The notes under the pieces: model-generated
The model's input: the letters and a program-made list of their open reading frames with translations, nothing else
Told to the model about the DNA's origin: nothing
Databases searched by the model: none
In this document: positions 17,301 to 23,970 of the stretch, piece by piece
How the letters are laid out: each line of letters starts with the position of its first letter
Numbering within the stretch: position 1 is the stretch's first letter
Assembly (NCBI RefSeq): GCF_030125375.1
Contig: NZ_JASJUU010000004.1
Span: 434,001 to 498,000 of the forward strand
Length of the DNA stretch: 64,000 nucleotides
Source of the DNA: Pseudoalteromonas umbrosa
Lineage (GTDB): Bacteria > Pseudomonadota > Gammaproteobacteria > Enterobacterales > Alteromonadaceae
Reading direction: 5' to 3'
Position numbers and translations under genes: made by a program

Positions 17301-20176
17301 AACGATTAATTGGTTATGTTGAGGCCGCTGTTGGCCATAAAATAGATGTTGAGCAGCTGCGAGGAGAGCTAAGAGAGCATTTGCCAGAGCATATGCAACC
17401 TAGTCTATTAGTTGAAGTGCAGAGCTGGCCATTAACACCAAATGGTAAAGTTGATAGAAAGTCACTTCCGATACCAGAGTCAGGTGTGCTCAGTGGTGCC
17501 TATGTAGAACCTGAAAGTGAGGTAGAAACTCAGCTGCAATTACTTTGGTCAGATTTGTTACAGCTACCCGTTTCCCAGGTCAGTGTGACTGCAAGCTTTT
17601 TTGAACTGGGTGGCGATTCTATTTTATCGATTCAGCTGGTTTCTCGTGCTGCGAAGCAAGGTATTCATTTTAGTGTTAAAAATCTATTTGATGCTCCAAC
17701 GATCAGGCTTTTGTCAAAAGAAGTAAAAACAGGGCGTTTGCTTGATGCACCTCAAGGGAGTATTGATGGAGATATTGTGCTGTTGCCAGTGCAGCAGGGG
17801 CTACTATCAGATAAAACAGATTGGCATCATGTCAACCAAGCTGTGATGCTTGAAACACCGGCGTCTTTTGATAGTGCTTGCTTAATTGAGATGATAACGG
17901 CGTTGTATAAACGACACGATGCTTTGCGCTTACAATTTTCAGATAAAACGGGCAGCTGGATTGGGACGCATAGAGCTTTAGACCAAGCGCTAATTGAGTC
18001 TGCTGTTGACGTCAGAACTAAACCTGCAGGTGGCTGGGAAGCGCTAACAGAAGAAGCGAATTTAATCCAAACTAGTTTGAAACCCGAAGATGGTGAAATC
18101 GTAAAGGCCACTTATTGGTCTGGTGATGAGTCTGAACGAGGCCGTTTATTGATGGTAATACATCACCTAGCGGTTGATGGTGTTTCATGGCGTATATTAT
18201 TAGACGATTTGAGCGTGCTGTATGAACAATGGCTGACGGGTAAACCTCTTAGCTTGTCAGAAAAAACATCTTCATATCAGCAGTGGGGTAGATTTTTAAA
18301 AGCGTATGCATCGAGTGATGACTTGGCTAAAGAACATCAATATTGGCTGGAGCAAGCGGATAATAATGTTGATACATTAAGGTTACAAGAGCACAATGCT
18401 TCATTGCATCAAGCAGTGCCTGCGCAATCCATTGAATACATATTCAAGTTAAGCAAAGAAATGACAAGCGCCTTGCTGACAACTTGTCAAAAGGCATTTG
18501 ATGCACAAATGAATGAGTTATTATTGGCTGCGCTGGCAGGAGGTATGCGCAAAAGCGGTGTGCAGCAGTTTAGGGTTGATATGGAAGGCCATGGTAGGGA
18601 GCCTATTGCAGAAGGGTTGGATATAAGCCAAACGGTTGGTTGGTTCTCTAGTTCTTATCCTATGTTACTTAATTTATGTGGCGCGCAAGATAGTTTCACT
18701 ATGATTGAGCAAGTGAAAAAAGATTATCGCCGTATACCTAACAAAGGGATTGGTTTCTCTGTATTGAAACAATATGCCGACATGCCAGCTATTTCTGCAG
18801 TTGAAGCATCTGAAATTTGCTTTAACTATCTAGGTCAGTTTGATGCCGCACAGTCAGATTCTTCCTTATTTACCTTTGCGTCAGAGTCTTCGGGCGTTAA
18901 TCAGAGCACCAATAGAAAGCGTTTATATCCTCTGAGTTTTAAAGCACTTATTCATCATGGCGAGTTAGAGTGCTCTTTGAGCTATTGTGAGTCAGAGTAC
19001 AGTAAAGAACTTATTGCTGAGATGATGCGAGAGGTGTCGGAGTACTTAAACGCATTCGCTGAAATCGCCTTAAGTCAGCATTTGGGTCAAGATGAAAAGC
19101 GCAGGCCGAGCACGAAAGTAGAAAATATGGTTATCGCATTGCTGGCTGATATAACAGGTCTTCAAGACAGTACGTTTGAACTGGATCAGCCAATCCTTAA
19201 TATGCTTGGAGATGAGTCATTAATGTTCACATTACTGAATCGACTGAGTAGACAAGGCTATAGTGGGGTTGGGCTTGATACATTTAAAACCCACTTTAGT
19301 ATCGAGCTACTCGCACAGCACTTAGGGGCGATTGGAAAAACAGAAACTGGCAGTGCGCGTTCGCTAGTGAATCTTAATAAATGGTCTAATGCAACGCCTT
19401 TATATATGCTGCATCCGTTCTCTGGCCGAGTTAACTGTTACCATCAACTGGCGACTGAGGTCAGCGAAGTTGCACAGGTTATAGGTATCCAAGCGCCCTA
19501 CATTTACGACCATGAACTGAGGTTCGAGAATATTGGTGAACTTGCCAGTTATTACGTTGAAGCAATTAAAGCGCATCAGCCTACAGGTCCTTACCGGTTA
19601 GGTGGCTGGTCTGCAGGTGCTCAGGTTGCTTATTATGTTGCATATGAACTGCTCAAAGGTGGTGATGAGGTTGAATATTTAGTTATGCTTGATCCAATGC
19701 TGCCTCAAAGTGAGCCTCTCACTAGCGTGTCTGAGTTCATGAAGTATTTAGCAGCTTTTGCGGGTGTGACACTGCAAAATATAGATGCGGGTATCGATGA
19801 TAATGCGCTGCAAGGTGCATCAAAAGAGCAAGTTATTGCATCTGTTGCTGACGTTATACTGAGTGCAAATGTGCCAGGACTAGACAGCATTGATAGAATC
19901 AAAACTATGTTATATGCAGGACTTGACTATCGAGAGGCATATCGCCCGCAGGTATCGCTCGGAAGTGACATCAAAACACAACTGGTTGTTGCCAGCACAA
20001 GGGATGATATCGAGCAGTACCAGCAGCAGTGGCAAACTATTTTAGAGCACAACCTTGAGACAGTTGTTATACAAGGGGAGCATGAAGAGTTACTCACAAA
20101 TACCACTAGCTTTGATGCGTTTAAATCTTTGTTAAGCGAAGATTTAAAATCGCTTGATAAGCAAAATGCATGTTAA
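14396..20176 (+). CDS. Nonribosomal peptide synthetase, termination protein: docking-C-A-PCP-E-PCP-TE
   Basis: The first ~60 residues look like a TubC-type N-terminal docking domain (NTDLIFAQCEAEGISLKV), which would receive the chain from the upstream synthetase. Order by base: C ~14610-15920 (HHIISDA at 15008, Ala replacing the usual Gly); A ~16000-17470, pocket DAWQLGTAFK, identical to A2 upstream; PCP (Ser 17618); E ~17760-19080 (HHLAVDG at 18161, intact); a second, divergent PCP with LGDES (Ser 19217); thioesterase ~19380-20150 with GWSAG (Ser 19610) and a candidate His at 20081. The thioesterase should release the finished peptide by hydrolysis or cyclisation. There is no ATG at the start: TTG 14390 or TTG 14396 are available, and the purine run AGAGAG just upstream fits 14396 better. 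The PCP between E and TE is an unusual ending. Function is firm; the substrate is not. Confidence 0.93.
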   Translation: MNTDLIFAQCEAEGISLKVNGDLLDVSFDLPPSQQLISMLKEHKQQIINVLKQYESSGQTQQQITKIDRTEDLYPVHNAQKRMWLIDKIENGSANYNMPIAIEINGKFDVVAASNALNDIVARHEILRSNFIEKDEDVFLSITDARHVNIELYERFGQDKNTIDSLVSALFSVQFDLAKDMLLKASYILTGEDNQEQGILVFVMHHIISDAWSMNVLTQEFTTLYQHYASGEQDQAAPLPSVDIQYLDYINWYRQSMDGDKAKKQLQYWLAQLANAPTTHSLPLDYVRNNQRQVIGKESVFQLDGSIAHGLKQLSQDKNMTVFMLVHAALALVVSKFSGHSDIVIGAPIANRLNDNTEQLIGLFVNTLALRTNTEFAQIDSYLEHVKSVNIDGMSNQDVQFDQVLDYCKVKRNEATSPLFQIVLSVNTLTQQGLELPDIELAPWSSDVKVAKFDLDLTVDVSDKGVNVNWLYNAAIFSQSTIALFQDALATVLQQMSNYRNDAPLSELYTSNTNALIEKQQSKQVTSLEGKSIVSTFQQQVLKNPNATALEFGAEFYSYQELDQLSDRLALNLQESGVTEGTLVAIAAVRSCELIVAMLATLKVGAGYVPLDPEYPQERLEFMLKDANAQHILVDDVNALPKVLTADTTLHEIELWQLEEQIQSQGLAALQSTVTPGEVAYVMYTSGSTGMPKGVMVSHGNVLRSTVTDPLINITDQSCVAYCANPSFDASTWEIWATLLNGARLLIVAQDELLDAQQFKARLQFSGASIVQLTAGLFKQYASVLTETFAGLDYLLVGGDKIDVAVAEQVVETCKPKHFIHTYGPTETVAFITQHEITKESIAKGNIPIGKPMANSQAYILDKEQNVLPFGAVGELYLGGDGVALGYLNREELTAQQFIDNPFGAGRLYRTGDLARYHADGNIEFLGRYDEQVKIRGFRIELGEIEHALSKSVSVASSVAVVQEHDQGKRLIGYVEAAVGHKIDVEQLRGELREHLPEHMQPSLLVEVQSWPLTPNGKVDRKSLPIPESGVLSGAYVEPESEVETQLQLLWSDLLQLPVSQVSVTASFFELGGDSILSIQLVSRAAKQGIHFSVKNLFDAPTIRLLSKEVKTGRLLDAPQGSIDGDIVLLPVQQGLLSDKTDWHHVNQAVMLETPASFDSACLIEMITALYKRHDALRLQFSDKTGSWIGTHRALDQALIESAVDVRTKPAGGWEALTEEANLIQTSLKPEDGEIVKATYWSGDESERGRLLMVIHHLAVDGVSWRILLDDLSVLYEQWLTGKPLSLSEKTSSYQQWGRFLKAYASSDDLAKEHQYWLEQADNNVDTLRLQEHNASLHQAVPAQSIEYIFKLSKEMTSALLTTCQKAFDAQMNELLLAALAGGMRKSGVQQFRVDMEGHGREPIAEGLDISQTVGWFSSSYPMLLNLCGAQDSFTMIEQVKKDYRRIPNKGIGFSVLKQYADMPAISAVEASEICFNYLGQFDAAQSDSSLFTFASESSGVNQSTNRKRLYPLSFKALIHHGELECSLSYCESEYSKELIAEMMREVSEYLNAFAEIALSQHLGQDEKRRPSTKVENMVIALLADITGLQDSTFELDQPILNMLGDESLMFTLLNRLSRQGYSGVGLDTFKTHFSIELLAQHLGAIGKTETGSARSLVNLNKWSNATPLYMLHPFSGRVNCYHQLATEVSEVAQVIGIQAPYIYDHELRFENIGELASYYVEAIKAHQPTGPYRLGGWSAGAQVAYYVAYELLKGGDEVEYLVMLDPMLPQSEPLTSVSEFMKYLAAFAGVTLQNIDAGIDDNALQGASKEQVIASVADVILSANVPGLDSIDRIKTMLYAGLDYREAYRPQVSLGSDIKTQLVVASTRDDIEQYQQQWQTILEHNLETVVIQGEHEELLTNTTSFDAFKSLLSEDLKSLDKQNAC

Positions 20177-20207
20177 TCACTGTCATTCATAATCAAGAGT
20201 TGAATAA

Positions 20208-21428
20208 ATGAATCAAACAAATGTGATGCAGTTTTTAAACGAGGTCTCAGCTAAGTACCCGCAAGCAATTTCATTTGCTGCGGGTCAGCCTAGTCCTGAG
20301 TTTTATCAGAATGAGTCTTGGGCTAACTTTATAAAAGTGTATGAGGATGCGTCGCCATTATCTTCGTCACTGTTGTATCGTTATGCTTCTAGCTCAGGCT
20401 TGATAAATCATGAAATCGCGCAGTTTTTGCGAAATGACGAAGGCTTTAGTGTTGCAGAGCAAAATATCACTTTGACCAATGGCAGCCAAGAAGCAATTAA
20501 CTTAGTTGTAATGAAAGAGGTGCGTAATGACAACGAGTGCGTCGTTGCCATAGAGCCTTTTTATATCGGTGTAAAAGAGGTGTTGGAAGGCCAGCAAAAG
20601 CGCTTAGTTACTTTGGACTTTGCTAAGTTGTGCCAAGGGGGGGATCTATCATGTGAGGCATTTGAACAAGCTCTGCAAGAGATTCAATCTCAAGGGATAT
20701 CGATTAAGTTAGTATATATTAATCCTGACTTCAATAACCCGTTAGGTTTTTGCATGTCAGAGTCAACACGTCAGTCTTTGATCAAATTGGCTGTAAAGTA
20801 TCATTTTAAAATATTAGAAGATAACCCATATAGCCACTTTTGTTATCAGGGAAAGCGGCTGCCGAGTATTTATGCTCTAGATAACCAAGGCGTTACTTAT
20901 CACTTGGGGTCATTTTCCAAGATTTTTTGTCCAGGTCTACGTGTTGGGTATTTAGTTGAGCCAGCAACAAAAGACCACGGTGAGAGGCGAATAAGTGATT
21001 ATAAAAGCGCAACGTCCATCAATACATGTGCGTTAGCTCAGGCTGTTATTGGTGGGTTTTTGATCCAAAATGATTACAGTTTTAAAGCACGTATGGCTGA
21101 AATTAATCAGCACTATGGCGCTAGAAAAGTGGCGCTAGTAGAAGCTGTTAAACAGTCTTTATCACCACTTGGCGTAAAACTATATGAAGAAGTCTCAGGC
21201 GGTTTTTTCCAAACGCTAGAGCTACCTTTTGAAGCCGACTTTGAGTGGGTGGAAAAGTCAGCAGCGCAATATGGTGTCATTGTTATGCCCGTTTCTTTTT
21301 TCTGTGTAAACAGCACGAAGTGGAAGCGTTTCGTTAGATTATCTTTTAGTTATGCAGATGAAACAACGATTAAAGAGGGCATTTCTAGGTTGGCTAAATC
21401 GATAGAGTCTCAGTGTTCAATTGTGTAA
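20208..21428 (+). CDS. PLP-dependent aminotransferase, class I/II (MocR/2-aminoadipate aminotransferase type)
   Basis: 406 residues, fold-type I. The PLP lysine is K238 in GSFSKIF, followed by PGLRVGYLV; NPDFNNPLG is the usual substrate/PLP loop, and SFAAGQPSPEFY is the N-terminal signature of this group. No winged-helix DNA-binding domain precedes it, so it is an enzyme and not a MocR regulator. It lies 31 bases after the thioesterase-containing synthetase and 12 bases before the exporter adaptor gene, so it is probably in the same transcript. Likely role: making or altering an unusual amino acid for the peptide. Related PLP enzymes also cyclise hydroxy-arginine (capreomycidine synthase VioD, streptolidine OrfR); because a SyrP-like hydroxylase is nearby, such a role is possible but unproven. 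Family call is strong, reaction unknown. Confidence 0.85.
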   Translation: MNQTNVMQFLNEVSAKYPQAISFAAGQPSPEFYQNESWANFIKVYEDASPLSSSLLYRYASSSGLINHEIAQFLRNDEGFSVAEQNITLTNGSQEAINLVVMKEVRNDNECVVAIEPFYIGVKEVLEGQQKRLVTLDFAKLCQGGDLSCEAFEQALQEIQSQGISIKLVYINPDFNNPLGFCMSESTRQSLIKLAVKYHFKILEDNPYSHFCYQGKRLPSIYALDNQGVTYHLGSFSKIFCPGLRVGYLVEPATKDHGERRISDYKSATSINTCALAQAVIGGFLIQNDYSFKARMAEINQHYGARKVALVEAVKQSLSPLGVKLYEEVSGGFFQTLELPFEADFEWVEKSAAQYGVIVMPVSFFCVNSTKWKRFVRLSFSYADETTIKEGISRLAKSIESQCSIV

Positions 21429-21440
21429 AAGGACAATTTG

Positions 21441-22691
21441 ATGGATATAAAAGTAGAAAAAAAACCGCGTCCGATATTTAAAAATAAAGCGTTAGTATCG
21501 GTCGTTGTTTTGCTTGTTTTACTACTAATTTACAGGTTCGGATTTGTACAAGAAGGGGAGAGCTTAAGTAAGGACAGTCTAATTATTGCACCAATCGCTA
21601 AAGGTGACTTGGAAATTTCAGTTGATGGTTATGGGCAGTTGCGATCTAAGACACAGAGATTGATCACTTCGTTGACGACTGCAACAGTTAGTGAAGTCAT
21701 TCTAAAGCCTGGCGCTATAGTAAAGCCTGACAGCGTCATTGCTGTATTGTCTAACCCTGAATTAGAACTTGAGGTAAGAAATGCGCGCTATCAATTAGTC
21801 CGATTGGAAACAAACTTCAAGCAAAAGCAACTTGAACAAGAAAAAGAGCTATTGAATGAACATGTCGCTTTGGATAACTTGATTGCAGAGCACGAGTCGG
21901 TTAGCAAAGTATTAGCGGCCCAATTTGAGCTGAACGCAAAAGGCATTATTTCTTCATTATCTTATGAAGAAACGAAGTTACGAGTCGATAAACTGGCTAG
22001 AGAAATTGATTCCAAGAAATCACAAATCGGTCAATTGGAACGTATTTTTAAAATTACGGATGAAGTAAATCAACAGGAAATCTCCCAGCAAAATGAGCTC
22101 TTAGAACTGACAGAGCAGCGCTTTCAAAGCCTGAAGGTAAAGGCTGGTTTTGATGGCGTACTGCAACGGCTTTCAATTGAGATTGGACAAAACTTATCAA
22201 TTGGTCAAGAAATTGCGTTAGTGGGGAGTGATAAAGATTTAATTGCGTTAATTCAAGTACCTCAAGGAAAAGTACAGCAAGTGAAGTTAGGAATGGAGGC
22301 CATTATTGATACCCGAATGGATGAAATTAAAGGTGAAGTTGCTCGGATAGATCCGATAGTGGAGGACAATACTGTTGAGGTTGAAATTCGCTTGTCCGGT
22401 GATATGCCGCAAAGCGCGAGACCTGAATTAAGTGTGGATGGAACGATCATCGTTGGCAAGCTGAAAGACGTTTACTACGTGAGAAGACCTGCAAATGCTG
22501 TTACAGGTCAAACTAAAGCAATATATAGGTTAAATGCGAATTCAGATCAGGCCACTTTGGTTGATATTGAGTTCGGTATGACTTCAGGCGAGTTTATAGA
22601 AGTACGAGGTGGCGTGAATCATAATCAGTCGATCATCATTTCTGATTTACCTTCGTATGTTGAAAACAAAGCAGTGCTCAATATTCACTGA
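21441..22691 (+). CDS. HlyD/MacA-type periplasmic adaptor protein of an efflux system
   Basis: About 416 residues. ATG 21441 is preceded by AAAGGA; the in-frame TTG at 21438 is less likely. Residues ~15-35 form one membrane segment (ALVSVVVLLVLLLIYRF). A lipoyl/barrel-sandwich half follows (VSEVILKPGAIVKPDSVIAVL), then a long coiled coil rich in Lys/Glu/Leu (~100-200), the second lipoyl half (GFDGVLQRLSIEIGQNLSIG) and a beta-barrel domain. Such adaptors link an inner-membrane ABC or RND pump to an outer-membrane channel. No pump or channel gene is in the window; one may lie left of base 1. Placement inside the NRPS cluster suggests export of the peptide or self-protection. Confidence 0.88.
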   Translation: MDIKVEKKPRPIFKNKALVSVVVLLVLLLIYRFGFVQEGESLSKDSLIIAPIAKGDLEISVDGYGQLRSKTQRLITSLTTATVSEVILKPGAIVKPDSVIAVLSNPELELEVRNARYQLVRLETNFKQKQLEQEKELLNEHVALDNLIAEHESVSKVLAAQFELNAKGIISSLSYEETKLRVDKLAREIDSKKSQIGQLERIFKITDEVNQQEISQQNELLELTEQRFQSLKVKAGFDGVLQRLSIEIGQNLSIGQEIALVGSDKDLIALIQVPQGKVQQVKLGMEAIIDTRMDEIKGEVARIDPIVEDNTVEVEIRLSGDMPQSARPELSVDGTIIVGKLKDVYYVRRPANAVTGQTKAIYRLNANSDQATLVDIEFGMTSGEFIEVRGGVNHNQSIIISDLPSYVENKAVLNIH

Positions 22692-22717
22692 TGTAAAGAG
22701 TGTCGTTCAGTGAATGA

Positions 22718-23653
22718 ATGGAAGATGAAAAGCATATGATAAAAATAATAGAAGTAAAAAAAGAAGGTGACATAGTTAGTAGCATGTTGGCCCAGCGCGA
22801 TGATATTGAGCGCGCAATTTCGGAGCATGGGGCTGTGATATTGAGAGGTTTGAATGTTAGAAGTAGTAAGCAATTTGGCAATTTAATGGAAGGCTACTTT
22901 GACAGCCCGTTATTGAGTTACCATTATCGCTCCACGCCGCGAACTGAGCTAAAAGCAAATGTGTATACTTCAACAGAGTATCCGCCAGATCAGCATATTC
23001 CTCAGCATAATGAAAATGCATATACCAATGAATGGCCTTTATTTTTAGGGTTCTTCTGCCTTGTAGAACCTAAAGAGGGGGGAGCAACACCTGTGTGCAA
23101 TAGCCATAGTGTTTATAATGCATTATCTGAGGAGCTGATAAACAAATTTGAGAGTAAACAACTTAAATATGTGCGTAACTATTCGGACATAGACCTAAGT
23201 TGGCAAGTTTCCTTTCAAACAGAAGATAAGCAAGAGGTTGAGGCGATTTGCAAGCAAAGAAACATTGATTTTGAATGGATAACAGACAGCCACTTGAGAA
23301 CATCACAGACATTACCTGCAACACAAGTTCACCCTGTATCAGGGAAAAAAGTCTGGTTTAATCAAGCGCACTTGTTTCACTTTAGTAGTTTACCTACAGA
23401 CGTACAAGAAGCACTGGCTGCGCAAATGTCGTCAGATATGTACCCTAGAAATGTATTTTTTGCTGATGGTAGCGAAATACCTACAGAGGATTTGCGCTTT
23501 ATTCGCGAGGTATATGAACAACATACTGTTTTTGAACCTTGGCAAAAAGGAGACGTTATGTTGGTAGATAATATGCTGTGCACACATGGCAGGCAGCCAT
23601 ATTCAGGAGCTCGAAAAGTGCTAGTAGGAATGACTCGTCCTCACTCAAACTAA
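22718..23653 (+). CDS. SyrP-like TauD-family Fe(II)/2-oxoglutarate dioxygenase (hydroxylase)
   Basis: About 311 residues, matching the SyrP branch of the TauD/TfdA fold. The metal triad is visible: H97 and E99 in QHNENAY, and distal H290 in CTHGRQPYSGARKVL, with the 2-oxoglutarate-binding Arg just after it. Other family landmarks are the WPLFLGFFC strand, VRNYSD, and HPVSGKKVWFNQAHLFH. The acidic residue in HxE means hydroxylase and not halogenase, which would carry Ala or Gly there. SyrP itself hydroxylates a carrier-bound Asp; here the Asn residue or X would be candidates, giving a hydroxyl that the carbamoyltransferase nearby could modify. ATG 22736 (MIKIIEV) is an alternative start with GGAAGA upstream; neither start has a strong ribosome-binding site. 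Confidence 0.88.
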   Translation: MEDEKHMIKIIEVKKEGDIVSSMLAQRDDIERAISEHGAVILRGLNVRSSKQFGNLMEGYFDSPLLSYHYRSTPRTELKANVYTSTEYPPDQHIPQHNENAYTNEWPLFLGFFCLVEPKEGGATPVCNSHSVYNALSEELINKFESKQLKYVRNYSDIDLSWQVSFQTEDKQEVEAICKQRNIDFEWITDSHLRTSQTLPATQVHPVSGKKVWFNQAHLFHFSSLPTDVQEALAAQMSSDMYPRNVFFADGSEIPTEDLRFIREVYEQHTVFEPWQKGDVMLVDNMLCTHGRQPYSGARKVLVGMTRPHSN

Positions 23654-23970
23654 AGACAAAATCCCCCTTTTAAGCACCATAAAGATGCCTTACTTCTGTG
23701 AAGGGGTGAGGCATTATCCATTTTAATCACGCTAATTCAACCATTCCAAGTTGAATTCGAGCATTGTTATATATGGGTTTTATGCAATACCTGTCATATT
23801 TTTCGGGCAGTCATCTAAGTATGGTTATGAGAGTATAGTAAATATACAGCAGACCCCTAGCTCGCCTTTTCAGATAGGTGAATCATTCACCGGGCCGACT
23901 AATTCGTTAATGGCGCTTAGATAAGCGACATTTAAAATCAATATAAAAAATCAATATAAAAAGAAGCATT
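23654..23970. other. Intergenic gap splitting the NRPS cluster into two transcription blocks
   Basis: This 317-base AT-rich stretch has no convincing ORF. It begins with a hairpin (listed separately), and its end has a short tandem repeat (AATCAATATAAAA twice, ~23936-23962) directly before the carbamoyltransferase gene. A promoter for the downstream genes is expected here, but I see no clear -35/-10 pair. Confidence 0.6.
23685..23714 (+). terminator. Possible weak terminator or processing hairpin
   Basis: ATGCCTTAC (23685-23693) pairs with GTGAGGCAT (23706-23714), with one G-T pair, around a 12-base loop. The downstream tract (TATCCATTTT) is only weakly T-rich. Its position 32 bases after the hydroxylase stop fits the end of the first transcript. 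Confidence 0.45.

Noticed and set aside
20208..21428. PLP protein considered as a MocR-type transcription regulator
   Set aside because: It has no N-terminal winged-helix domain; the protein starts directly with the aminotransferase fold.
22718..23653. SyrP-like protein considered as a non-haem iron halogenase
   Set aside because: The motif is HNE with an acidic metal ligand; halogenases have Ala or Gly at that position.
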